Part shown: piece after piece, positions 48,030 through 59,800 of the stretch | Position numbering within the stretch: position 1 is the first letter of the stretch | How the letters are laid out: each line of letters starts with the position of its first letter | Assembly (NCBI RefSeq): GCF_030272615.1 | Contig: NC_081405.1 | Span: 20,599,047-20,663,046 of the forward strand | Source of the DNA: Cryptomeria japonica | Lineage: Eukaryota; Streptophyta; Pinopsida; Cupressales; Cupressaceae | DNA length: 64,000 nucleotides | Reading direction: 5' to 3' | The notes under the pieces: model-generated | What the model was told of the DNA's origin: nothing | What the model saw: only the letters and a program-made list of their open reading frames with translations | Database searches by the model: none | Translations under genes and position numbers: made by a program

Positions 48030-49448
48030 CTACCACAAGGCTTCATTCGGTTCCTTCTTACTATCAGACTTATCTATCAGACCCTTCTGCAAATCCGTGC
48101 CATCATCCGACACAACCACTGCAACCGATTTCTCAGCACCGCAACTTCTCTTAAGACTCAAATTCCTCACTTCGTTCTCTTTCTCCTTCAAAGAAGCCAA
48201 TGTGAACTTCTGCCCACCCTTCTCAATAGTGATTAGGTTTCTTCTACAGCCATAGATAGATCCTCTATCAAACTGCCAAGGTCTCCCCAGCAAAACATGA
48301 CAAGCACTCATAGACAAAACATCACACATGACCTCATCCCTAAAAGGTCCAATATTGAAATTCACCAAACACTGCTCTTTTACTTCTAACTGTCGATCAT
48401 CCTACAACCAACTTACCTTGTAAGAACAAGGGTGCTTAAGCCTCTTCAATCCCAGCTTCTCTACCATCTCCTCGGATACCAAATTATTAGTACTTCCACT
48501 ATCCACAATAACTTTACAACACTTACCACATGATTTACACACATTCCTCTGAGTAGGTCCGGTATCTTCACTGTTCTGCTCCATCAAGACTCTTCTGAAC
48601 ATAAGGGATTCTCCCTGGTTCGGTTCCAACACATTCTCACCGGTAACTCTAGCTTCCTGATCCTCATTTACCACACAATTTCTTGCCATCCCTTGCTTGC
48701 ATTCAAAAGACTTATGCCCGGTTCCTCCACACTTAAAACATCTGCCCAAGAATTCTCTGCCACTCCCTTTTCTCTGTGTCTTCTGATCCGGTTCTTTATT
48801 CCACTTAGGTCTTGATTCTTCTTCAACATTCTGCTTCTCTGTACTGCCACTCATCTGTCCTTTATATCTCTCCTTTCCTCTAGGGTTGTTTTGATGTCTT
48901 CTTTTCACCTTCTCCTCAGCCTTCAAAGCATATCGGTAAGCCTCTTCTACTGTGGAAATCTTCAGCATACTCATCTCATTCTGAATGTTAAATGCAAGTC
49001 CATTTATATATCTAGCCACCTTCTCCCTATCCATCTCTCTATGCCCAAATCTGATCATTACCTTGTAGAATTCCTCGATGTATTCCTTCACGCTCATGTT
49101 TCTCTACTTCAAGTTCTGCAACTTCTTGAACAACTCTAACTCATAGTCTCCTAAAATGAACTTAGCCTTCAATCTTGCTACCATCTGTCTCCACCGGGTG
49201 ATCTTCATCTCACCATTCTCAACTCTATCTCTCTGCAACTCCTTCCACCATAGAGCAGCATGCCCTTTCAACTTAGTTTGTGCCAACCGGACTCTTTGTG
49301 GGTCCTTAATATCCTCAAACTCAAAGTAGTCCTCCAACTCTCTGATCCAATCGATCAGATCTTCTGGATTCAGTGTCTCGGAAAAGTTCGGAACCATAGT
49401 TTTAAAACTCGTGGACTCGCCACGGACTCGCGAGTCCATGGGAGCCAC
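48030..49448 (-). mobile_element. gag, CCHC knuckle and protease (fossil)
   Basis: From high to low coordinates come the gag core (PNFSETLNPEDLIDWIRELE, KLKGHAALWWKEL, RWRQMVARLKAKF; 49448-49104), then SVKEYIEEFYKVMIRFG and a helical stretch (49097-48850). A zinc knuckle CFKCGGTGHKSFEC follows near 48700-48745, then a retropepsin region with KVIVDSGSTNNLVSEEMVEKL (about 48440-48520) and CHVLLGRPWQFDRG (about 48270-48310). This is a typical plant Ty3/gypsy layout. The intact family uses these to build and mature its particles. Here they are broken. Confidence 0.9.
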
Positions 49449-50082
49449 GAGTCGACTCGCTAAGGACTCGCAAGGCGAGTCCTGGCGAGTCCATCTGAAA
49501 GACTCGCGAGTCTTTCAGATGGACTCGTGTGACTCAGAAAAAAAGTCATGCAAGCTTTAAAATTGAGTTTTTTAAAAAAAAACTTGCCTTCATTTGGCAT
49601 AACTGAGGGAGTTAAAATACAAGAAAAATAACACCCGACGCCTTTATAAAATAATAAAAGTATTTTTGGCCTCGCGAGGCGCTGCCCCTCGACTCCGCCC
49701 TGTATCACAATAGGGAGCGCACAAGGGGCACTGCCCCTTGACCCCAACTTGGGGGCGCTGCCCCCAAACCCCCATCGAAAAATATAGGGGGAAACTACGC
49801 CGATGGAAGTAGGGAAAATTTAACCTCCGAGTCTAATTAGGCTCCATATAACAACATGATTAGCATTGAAGAAATCTGGGTATTATACATTTTAGAGTTG
49901 AAAGTTTGAAACTATGAGTATGTGACATGTGTAATGTTTCAATTATGGCTCTTATGCTCTCTAAATGCATTAATTTCTTTATGTTTTTTTGTAAAACTAC
50001 AGTTTTTCTTTTTGCCAAGTCCGAGTCCGAGTACAAATTTTTGGTTTGCCAAGTCCGAGGCAAGTCCGAGATTTTCAACTGT
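49396..50082 (+). mobile_element. Palindrome-rich small DNA transposon, copy 2 (in gag)
   Basis: This 687-bp unit starts ATAGTTTTAAAACT and ends GATTTTCAACTGT. It is flanked by a perfect 10-base target duplication GTTCGGAACC (49386-49395 and 50083-50092). It lies inside the gag coding region of the gypsy element, so it inserted after that element. It is closely similar to 45570-46260 along its whole length, including the GACTCGCGAGTCC block, the TGCATTAATTTCTTTATG block and the right-end CCGAGTCCGAG run. A 9-11 bp target duplication points to the Mutator superfamily, although the terminal inverted repeats are short. It has no coding sequence of its own. Confidence 0.85.
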
Positions 50083-50092
50083 GTTCGGAACC

Positions 50093-50331
50093 TCCACTTT
50101 ATGAACTTTACTCACTTGCGCCACCGCTCTCAGAAATATTTCCTCTCTTTCATCTTCCGGTCCTTCAGACTCTTCGGCTTCGAGCTCCTCTCCAGCCTCT
50201 TCATACTCATCCTTAGATTCTGGATTCCTCCGCAAACCAGTCAATGCATTTCGGATCTCATTCCTCATCTCATTCTTGAAATCCTCTATCATTTGCTCTA
50301 CCCTTCGGGGGTTCATCCTTCTTAGCGGCAT
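50093..50331 (-). mobile_element. gag N-terminal part (fossil), upstream of the nested transposon
   Basis: The frame opens MPLRRMNPRRVEQMIEDFKN and has a strongly acidic stretch (EEAGEELEAEESEGPEDE), as is usual at the start of this gypsy gag family. It is separated from the rest of gag by the nested element. Confidence 0.75.
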
Positions 50332-50479
50332 CTCCTCCTTTGCTCCGGTGCAACTGCCTCAACTCGGCGATTTGACTACCAATTTCGATTGCCTCACAAT
50401 CGGCGATCTATTGGACACACTCGCAGCTTGCCTCCACTTGGCGATCTATTCACCCAAAGGAATGCCTCAAGGTTCTCAA

Positions 50480-50494
50480 CCAACTCTGATACCA
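50480..50494 (-). other. tRNA-Met primer-binding site of the gypsy element
   Basis: The plus strand reads CCAACTCTGATACCA, so the element's strand reads TGGTATCAGAGTTGG, the initiator-Met type. It lies two bases from the 5' LTR. Confidence 0.85.
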
Positions 50495-50496
50495 CT

Positions 50497-51087
50497 TGGT
50501 GCAGCCATGGTCTAGTGGGTCCTCAAAGAGAACTGACCAGATCATGCAGCAAGAGTAACACAACGGAAGCAACAACAAAACATAGATAAAATGCAAAATC
50601 AGATATCCGCATCATTATATTATCATCATAGAACATCCGGTAAGCAACCAGTTACATGCAAGGTAACATGCCAGATCACAATTCATCCGGACCTCCAAGA
50701 GGCATCCGAATTACAATTCCAAAAATCAAGATCCTCACCACTTCTAAACTGCCCCCCTAAGGATCACATAAAACAATATATATACCCTTTGGAACACATC
50801 CGGGTCGGCCACAAAAGATTACATTTACCAAGAAAGGAAAATGAAACGTGCAAATAGGTCAGCCCCAAGAATGAAAGGAAAATCCTCCGTAAAAGAACAA
50901 CCAAGAGGTGCGGATCGAAAGGAAGGTCGATCGAACACTCAAGAACATCGAGCAAGGCACCAAATAGATCCGCAAGCCAAGAAATCGCTTTGCACGAGAA
51001 GAAATCAACAACTAGCCGTTAAGCTCAAAACTGCTCCGGGAACCTAGAATAGCCAATCCGGAAGCGATAACTCACCGGAAAAGAATC
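50497..51087 (-). repeat. 5' LTR of the gypsy gag-pro element
   Basis: In plus orientation it starts TGGTGCAGCCATGG, like TGATGCAGCCATAACC of the solo LTR at 3736. It matches the left LTR down to CTCACCGGAAAAGAATC, where the similarity stops. Confidence 0.85.
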
Positions 51088-51159
51088 TTCTTGCCTTTGC
51101 ATTAACCCCAAAATATTATAGCATTGAGATCTTTTCTTTGTTGAGAAGGTCAGCAAAGA

Positions 51160-51700
51160 ATAGAAGCCAACATTTGCTAGAATCTTCCCTAATCCTAATT
51201 TGAGGGATGTAGTTGCATATCAATTTGCAAATATTTTACACTCCAATTGTCAAACTATTTCCACTCTTTGTGAAAAGTATAAGAAGAATGCTCTCTATTG
51301 GAACCTTCATGGCCAAACATTCCAACACCCATAACCTCTTGCAATCAAAGTGCTATTGCAAGTTTTTTTAAAATCTAAATCTCTCTAAATTTGAATTTCT
51401 TTTCATTTATTTAAAATTTGTTTCCAAATTTGAAGTTTCATTTATAATATTATAGCTCTAACCCTCTAACTTTGCCTCAATAGGTTGTTAGTTCATCTTC
51501 ATCTAAGTGGAATTAGACTACAAACACTTTCATTCAATCAATAAAACGCAGCTAATTTGCATCAAAAATTGGCAAAGTAGTTAGTTTACATGCATTCCAA
51601 CTTGTGCCTTCTTATACACAAACAAAATAACTACAAAGAAAGGGCAATCAAATTGTGAAGTGTTACGTCAGAGCCAGATGACTTGGACGTTTCATTTTTG
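51160..51700 (+). pseudogene. hAT transposase remnant, C-terminal dimerisation part
   Basis: The plus strand reads ARIFPNPNLRDVVAYQFANI, then ALYWNLHGQTFQHP, a TAA stop, and PLAIKVLLQ up to 51361. A GT...AG interval of 122 bp (51362-51483) follows. Beyond it the frame resumes as VVSSSSSKWN...TFIQSIKR and, after a frame change, LVYMHSNLCLLIHKQNNYKE (to about 51700). In plant hAT transposases this is the C-terminal dimerisation domain, whose hallmark is a Ser-rich block, a W-N pair and the VHSNLRLL segment. The interval fits a spliced intron of the ancestral gene. The copy is dead: several stops and at least one frameshift. The matching N-terminal finger is at 44004, beyond the nested LTR elements. 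Confidence 0.75.
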
Positions 51701-53460
51701 AGAAGCCATATAGTTAACATACTTTTAATGCAGACACCAACGGCACTCCTTGTAGTTCTTCTAATCTAGGTAAATCATCTAATGTCAATGATAATGATGA
51801 TGATGATGCTCTTTATGAAGTACAATATGGCACTGATTGCTGATTTTATTATTTTCAATATTGAACAATGAATATCAATCATGACATTCAAGTTAAGTAA
51901 ATTAACATCAACATAATATTTTTTTATTTTTATGGTAATTTTTTTTGTTAAATGCATGTTAAGTGGTATTCCAAACCTAAATCCTGTTTTTTATGCAAAC
52001 ATGTATATATTTATGATATTCACATGTTTTTCGTACAAATATACCCAAAACAAACCAAACCTCAAAAGAAATTTGTTGTACCAGCATACCCAAACCAGTA
52101 ACTTAGCCCTCAATCAACCCTGGTAAATCCATTTCAGTGGATTACATGAGTGATCTTCCCCCAACCAGGCATGGCCATGATTGCGTTTTTGAGTGATTGG
52201 CAAGTTGGCAGTTCTAATTCCAGCCAAAAAAGGACCTTTACAAAGGAAACCATGAACTCTCTTCTTCCTACATGTGTAGGTCCATTTTGGCTAACCACAA
52301 ACCATCATGTCAAGCATGATAGAAAGTTTCTCGGCACTTTATGTCTACATAACAATCCATGATGGATACAAACTTGTCAAATTCCACTGCATTTTATACT
52401 CAAATAAATAGACAAGGTGATTTATTGCATGATTGTGCATCTCCTTGTAATGTACCATTCAAAGTATCCATGCACGTCGATTAGAGTCTCCCATAAGTTC
52501 GACAGAGCTACAACCAAACCAAACCATTCATGGCTCCACATAACATAATCAATTTCGAGTATGTCTCAGTTTCAACCATTGGCTCTCATCTATATGACAC
52601 TACCTGTTGTGTTGAAAGAAGCATCAATCCACACACAAAAGGAAATGGATAAGACAACCAAGTTTGTCAATATTCTACACACTTACAGCAGTTTCATGAA
52701 GTTCTGCATAGGAAAAGCAACAAAGATACAAGCAAAGTCACAATCAGCATCATGTCCCTCATTAGTTTCAGGTGGGTGATTAAGTATGTTTGCATCTTCA
52801 AAAGCAGTGGCTCAAGGGTCCAAATCAAAATCTCAGACCTCAACAATATGTACCACACACCATCAAACAATTGGGCAAATCGCATTTGAACTCATCTTGC
52901 CACCCTAACTCTGGGTTGCGCCCATTGTTAAATGTAAAACTATTCACAATACTCTCCACTACTCCTGGACAAATTAGATGTTGATTAGTTGTAGAGCACA
53001 GAATTGAATCCTAATTATGCAACATTGATGATAACTGATCAAACTACTGATACAGTAGTTAAAGAAATGAAGCAGAACATCTAGGCGGCTTCTAAAAATT
53101 AAAATTTTCAGTATTCTCTATGTTTCCTATTTTGCATTTTGACATTCCATAAACTTCTTTGGCTTCCTATCCATTTTGACATTCCAAATCTTTACCATGG
53201 CAAATCTGGTTCAGCTGTTTTTTAATGGTATATGTGAAATGCCTACAAACCTATAAATTTTAGAAATTCATGCAAAATATTAGCTGCCTGTACCATACAA
53301 GCACAGATATTAGTTTTTGCAATGCACTTGCCATAGGGATTGCAAATAAATTCTTTAATAAGTTTACACTTAAGCAGTGCCAGTATAAATTCGCACAACT
53401 TCAGTTGTTATCGAAATAGGAACATGAACAAGCAACAACTGACCACCTACATATTAAAGG
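51701..53460. other. AT-rich DNA without a recognisable gene
   Basis: It starts in the decayed 3' flank of the hAT remnant, with a GAT-rich microsatellite-like spot near 51790. The short frames at 52561-52779 and 52790-52984 have no recognisable family. Confidence 0.4.
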
Positions 53461-53463
53461 TAA

Positions 53464-53731
53464 CATCATCAAACACCTTCAGTTAGAAACTTAAGAGTAT
53501 GATAACAAAAAGAAAAACATCATCAAACACCTTCAGTTAGAAACTTAAGAGTATGATAACAAAAAGAAAACATCATCAAACACCTTCAGTTAGAAACTTA
53601 AGATTATGATAACAAAAAGAAAACATCATCAAACTCCTTCAGTTAGAAACTTAAGAGTCTGATAACAAAAAGAAAACATCATCAACCTCCTTCAGTTAGA
53701 AACTTAAGAGTATGATAACAAAAAGAAAACC
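53464..53731. repeat. 53-bp minisatellite, five units
   Basis: Units of 53-54 bp start CATCATCAAACACCTTCAGT and end GATAACAAAAAGAAAA at 53464, 53518, 53571, 53624 and 53677. They differ at only a few positions, so the array is young. Confidence 0.97.
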
Positions 53732-55520
53732 ATAAGGTAAGAAGATAAAATCTCCAAATAAAAATTCTGAATACCACATGTTTTTTACTAGTCTTCAATG
53801 GAAACTACCCCTAAAAAGAAATTAAGGAAGAAAGAATGACAGCGTTTAGCATCCCTGCCATTTGTAAGGAAAAAAGACACATTCTATTGATTCCCAGAGA
53901 TTTGTATTCTGGATATTCACAGCACACTTCAAGTTATTTGATTTTTATAGCACCCTCTAGCAATTTATTCCCCACAGCACACTTCAAGTTTCTGACAGCA
54001 ATCTCCTTTATTACCTAAAATCATTTGCAGTTAGGATTAGGAATATCTTCCATCATTGTCACAATTATGGTATTCCTTTGAACAACACTAAGATAATAGT
54101 GGTGTACAATAAATAATCCTGTTTACGTCAATATAGAAGTTAATGCCCCGGAATAATTCTGTGGAATGCATTTTGCTTAAATTTATAATAATATCAATTC
54201 CTATGTCAAAGAAACAACAGGAACCAAAATCAGTAAACCAAATAAAACAAATGGCAAAATAGATATGACCTAGAGTTCAAAAGATTAAGAAAGCTTTCAA
54301 AAAATAACTTATTTAATTTGAGCAAAAGAAACAATAAAAGCCAATATACTTCGCCAATAAATATTTCCTATGGGGAAAGTGTTTTCATTAAGACCCAAGG
54401 TTTACCAGTACCAACTGTCTGGTTACCACAGATATATTATCTTGAATGGATTAATCTATTATATTCAAATCGCAGTGAATTCTTTCATATAAAATTCGAT
54501 TGTAGTAAGAAAAATTTACCCCTACAGATTATTGGCAATGATCTACACCTGATTCTGTATGTTTTGTAAATATTTGTTTGAAACCACAACTAAAATGATT
54601 TAACAGACGTACCTTTTTCACAACACATCTCTAATGTAATTATACACTTCACAAATGCTTTACTAACACTTTATATTGTCAAGGACTTGTTAACACAGTA
54701 ACTTCCCAATCAAGATACAGGTGGACCGGCTGGAATAATCTTGCCAAGGTCCAGACATGCTGCCCTTTTTCCTGCCTTCATTATTGCCCCTAGCTAGCAC
54801 CATTTAGCCCCTTGCACAGGTTCCCCTGTCCCATTTAGTCAAATTTGAGTGCCTCTTAGACACAATTTATTCTGGCCAAGCTTGACCGACATACTTGGCC
54901 ATGGCTGACTCTGTCTGATGCATTCAGCCTGACTAACCATGTAGGCTGATTGCAATATAGGTCTTAGATCTAATGTGTGTATTATAACTTATCCCTCAGA
55001 TATTTCAAAAATAGTTCATCACAATCTCTACCTTTGAACTCGCATATACAGTTTATTCCTCCAGTAAACACTTGTAGGAACCACTTGACAAAGGACCTTA
55101 TTGAATGAAACTTACTCACAAAGACGTGACTTGAACCCAACAACAGAGGAACACTAACAGCATACACCAAGCCTTAAGCATCCACTGTTATAATTTATCA
55201 GGCTTCTTTATCCTTCTTGTCTTCACTTGTGACACCAAATCTCATGGAAGGACTACTCAGATCAAATAGAGAGGTTAATGCACCACTAAGTTGCCCTAGG
55301 TAACCATTCCTTTGCCCTACACACTTTCATTTTGTTTATGCTTATGTCTATTTATTTGCCTTACATGCTAACTCTGCATATTTTCTTACTTATTGCCTTT
55401 CCGTATTGCCTACATAGTTCCTATCTAAGCATTTACTATAAGGGGACCCCTACACTTATTAACTGCTGAAGCTTACTTAGAAGAGTTCCTTTTTTAGTAT
55501 ACACTTTCCACTCCTAGATC
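53732..55520. other. AT-rich DNA without a recognisable gene
   Basis: Frames at 53836-54018, 54318-54569 and 54982-55170 have no recognisable family, and no bounded repeats were seen. Confidence 0.4.
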
Positions 55521-55539
55521 CAGTGTTTCTAAAAGTTTC

Positions 55540-56860
55540 AAGGATGGGGAGCTAGATTTTGGAGGACGCTAAAATAATTTCCAAATTTTGGGGATGGCTG
55601 CTATATATATGTAACATGATCAATAATCCAAGGCACAGTTTCAATCTAATCATCCATATGACATCTTCAACTACAAGTACAAAGCTACAAAGTGAAAACT
55701 GAAACAATGAAAATCAAATGTGCCAACAAGAAAATTCTTAGTTGCTTTGAGCAGAATGCTCAATAATTGGAATCATAATGTATTGGCCCTCTTATACATC
55801 TAGGTTTTTTTAAATAAATATGGTTTTTAGTTATTTTTACAGCTTTTTAAGTGTTTTTTGTAGAGACAGCTGTCGAGGATGTCTATATATCCCCACATCA
55901 TCAAGGGACATCCCACCATAAGAAAACATCTCAGGAAGATAGGATGTCCCTGTGTTGGACTAACCACTGCACCTCTGGGAATCAATCTTGTAGACTAACC
56001 ACCACCCTAGGAACTAAGGAATAACCACCCACTCAAGGTGAAGATGCTAGGTTTGGAAGTTTACTAACACCTGCAGGTTTTGGTGTAATGGCAAACCTTC
56101 ATGTGGCATCAGAACCTCAATCTAAGTTTAAATCTCCGAGTTATGTTGGATTAACTGCCACACTTTAGGGCATTGATCTCATGGACTAGCTGCCACCCTA
56201 GGATCATGAGAATAACTACCCACTCGAGTATGAGATGCCAGGTTTGGAAGTTTACGAACACCTGTGGGTTTCAGTGTAACTGCAAACCTTCACCCTTATC
56301 TGCTTAAATGAAAGAGGAATGTCCACAGGAAACATCCAACATCATGGGTACATCCTGGGGATGTCCCCTTATAAATAGCAACCACAAAGGGGAGGAATCA
56401 GACAATTACAATCTAATTATTTTATCTGGTATTTTCAACTACAAGTATGAAGTTACAAAGTGAATTCTGATGCAGAAAAATCAATATGCCGAAACAAAGA
56501 ATCTTAGTTGTATTGAGCAGCAAGCTCAATAATCAGAGTCATGTATTGGCCTTCCATTAGATTAAGGTGTATTTTCAAAAAAAATATGATTGTTTTCAAA
56601 CTGCTCTTGTAGTGACAACCACTGGGGATGTCTGTATATCCCCACAATTGTCAAGGGACATCCCAACATGTGCAGACATCCCAGAACAATAGGATGCCTC
56701 TGATCTGGTTAAATGAAATGGGAACATCCATGGGGTAAATCCAACATCATGGGTACATCACAGGGGCATCCTTTTATTAACAGCAACCGCAAGTGACAGG
56801 AATCAGAAATTCCCCATCAGCCCATCCCCTTGGGCATCCCAAACAGCAGGGCAGGCATGG
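55540..56860. repeat. Diverged tandem block of 750-770 bp with GGGATGTCC motifs
   Basis: A segment with CAACTACAAGTA, TTCTTAGTTG, TATTGGCC and GGATGTCTATATATCCCCACA (55670-55950) recurs about 750-770 bases later (56440-56690). A third partial copy of the ACATCCAACATCATGGGTAC stretch is at 56733. The intervening part holds its own duplication of about 190-bp offset (55955-56110 and 56148-56300; GGTTTGGAAGTTTAC, ACACCTGCAGGTTTTGGTGT). CCTTATAAATAGCAACC near 56370 looks like a TATA region. No coding was seen. Confidence 0.75.
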
Positions 56861-59800
56861 GGATGATGTACTAGCTGAATCAGAACAAGTTTCAATTAAA
56901 ATTCAAACAAAATATAAATCACAAATAACTAACACAAAAGAGTTAGAATCTACTTGCAAATGCGTCACAAGTTAGTCTACCACAAGCATTTAATGATAAT
57001 CCCTTACGAATAAGATGTTTACTTAGCCCCAGTTCCCTCTCACTTTCCAATCCAGGTACAAAATTAATAAAATGAGCATTTGTCCCAGAACCACATCTAT
57101 ATTGTTCACCATCCTGTTAGGAAATGGTTCCCTGGAAACATTTCATTTTACTTAAATCATATAGGAAACGAAACACCTCCTTGGCCAATTTGTTTTTGCT
57201 TTATGAGGTGTTGCGTTCTCTTGTTGCTTACCAAAGTTTCAACATATTTTTGGTATACATAAGGCAATCAACTCATAAATTGAACACAAGCTATAACAAA
57301 AGTGTCCAAGCACATAATCCATTTCAAAAGCATTGAAGCTAACTTGATTCTTAGTCAGAATTACATCCAATTGTTGGAAAGACAAAGAATTCTATACAAT
57401 GGCATTGCACAAGGGCCCACATAAAACAAAATTGTTTGCAGGCTTTCAGGGTAAAGACAATAATAATTGCAACACACTCCTTAGAAGATCGACCTAGGAT
57501 AAACAATGCACAAAGGAATAACATTAGTATGTTTCTAATTCATCACACTGTTGTTTACTCTTGCTTACCTTACAATCAAACAACAAAATAAAGGGTTGCA
57601 ACAAAGCAGATTCTCTTCATAAGTTAATAATGACTGTTAAGAATTTCATTTCAGTCTAAAACCAATTCTTCTGGAACAGGTCTAAATTTGTTAGCTATTA
57701 ATATTAAATACAAGGGAGTTTAATATTAACTATATGCTATTCTCAAAGTAAGTTATCTTTCAGTTCTCACAGCCAAGTTGTGAGGAAGAACCCTGACATT
57801 TGTGGAACTAAAGAGAACAACTAAAATTAAATTTAAATTGCTATTTTTTAGAGTACTTGATCTATGTATTTCAGAGGAAGCAACAAAGCATTGATCTAAG
57901 TCCTGCATCTCACCCACACTAGGGCAATAGTATGGGTGATCCCATTGTAATGATCTTACATTTAATTTAGTGCAAAAGGCCATGTATTAAATATAAAATG
58001 CGTGAATCAGAAGACAAGAATATATAATATTTTATGAAAATCTCATATAAGGTACAAAGAGTCTTTTAACATAGAGCTCAAAATGAAGGAGTTGCAGAGA
58101 ATCTTGTCATAAGAATACAGATGATATGGAGATTACAGGCGTTATAGGTGTCATGGGACATTTAAAATAATAAAATATAGATGAAAAGGTTACAAAGCAT
58201 CTTAGGTGTCCTGGGAAATTACAAAGAAGCTACCATCCTACATGGAAAATAAACAGTCTAGAAAAGATTTTAGAATTGCAGAGAAGATGTCTTGGAAGTC
58301 TTGGACTGGTCATGATAGCCGAGAAGGACTATTCCTTGGTCAAATGCAGTGCAAATAGTGCCCTCTGCCCTTGGCGATTAGCAGACTGAATTGGCACTAA
58401 AGGTTTCACAGGAAACTGTTATTTTTCTAAATACTTTGCAGCAATAGTTGTAACAATGGTACAGCCCTTTTTCAATGTTTCCTCAAATACTTCAAATAGG
58501 GAAAAATAGAAAAGAAAAATGGATCAGGTTACTTTCTATTGTCGGCTTTCACGGTTTGCCATCAGTTTCTTGGTTTTGGTTGATGCACCCATTCCACTCC
58601 AGCATGCATTCATTTCGTGCAACTAAATTTCTCCAAGTTCGAAAAGAATGTGGCATTGTCATGGTCACATCTCATGACATTTATAGTGAAGTGCAACGAT
58701 GAATAGGGTCAGATAACATTGGCATGATGAATCACGGTTAACTTTCTTTTAGGTCATGCAATCCTCTATCAACACAACAGAATAACACAGGCAATGCAGA
58801 CAATACACCATTTACAATATCAATTATTTGATTTATGGAGCACATTTCAGGCTAAGCTATTGATTATTCCTAATAATCATATTCATATGGTATGCTTATT
58901 TCAGTCCTTTTTTGTGGATTTATGTGCTGTCCGTCTATGATTGCTCTTGTTGCCTTAATTACACGAGTTTTGTTCATCTCCGTTATTTGTGTCGTACATT
59001 TTAAGTGTTGCCGTTGCATTGATTATCACAAACTCCCTTTCCTTGAAGAGGGTCTGATCTAGTATTTGGTGCTTTCAGTTGGTTTACATGCATTGTTGTA
59101 ATCATTCAGCGATTTGTAGTGTGTACTAAAAGCTTTTTTTGTTCTTTGTTTTCGTTTAAAGAGCGTGTGTACAATAATGAAGAGGTATAGCCCACTATTA
59201 CCAGCAGTTTTATCTGCAACAATAACAGTTACAACCCGCTATTACCAAATAAGTTTTTTCTGCAATAGTGTACGGTTACAACCCACCGTTCTCAACAGAA
59301 TTTACTCTTCAAAAGTTGAGCTCTCCTGACCAGCTAATGTTCTAAAAACGATAATACAGAAAAGGAAACCCCAGGTGCATCTGTAGTGGGACGGGTTATT
59401 TACCTGGATCTAGCATTGCTAATATGACTGAGAATACTTTTGATACATTTGACAGGACAAGTCGTATTAACTCCACCAAAACTGGTTTTAATTTAGTTTT
59501 ACACAATTTAACTCTTAAGTCCTTTAGTGAGTTTAGTTTGTGTTTAGCGTTAGCATCAAATACGATTCGAGAAAAAGAAAAGAAAATCGCACCTGAACAG
59601 GTCTCACCCGCCTGTGCATTGTCATAACATTTCACACCTGAAAAAATTTTGGCCAGTAATTTGTCAGTGTGCAACATTCCAAGCTACATAGACTCGAATA
59701 ATTTTATTATTTATACACTGAAGTGATTCAACTTTAGAGACCAAAACTACTGCTTACAAACCTTCACTTCGCTGACTGTTTCTTCATGTTTGAAACTAGT

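Larger units (their letters stand above)
47021..51087 (-). mobile_element. Gypsy gag-pro element without visible RT (fossil), with nested transposon
   Basis: On the minus strand, in order, it has a 5' LTR (50497-51087), a tRNA-Met primer site (50480-50494), a gag start (about 50331), the nested palindromic element (49396-50082), more gag, a CCHC knuckle, a protease, a charged tail and the 3' LTR (to 47021). The LTRs belong to the family of the solo LTR at 3736-4557, and by that comparison both are incomplete at their outer ends, so no target duplication can be seen. No RT, RNase H or integrase was found. Coding parts are broken at several points but read well, so the element is of moderate or young age. 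Confidence 0.85.

Noticed and set aside
56040-56150. A tRNA-derived SINE in the 55955-56300 duplication
   Set aside because: GGTGTAATGGCAAACC and AGTTTAAATCTCC resemble A and B boxes only loosely, and no 3' tail or target duplication was found.
59396-59677. A 93-residue minus-strand frame as a host exon
   Set aside because: Protein-like composition but no recognisable family, no splice support and no neighbouring exons.
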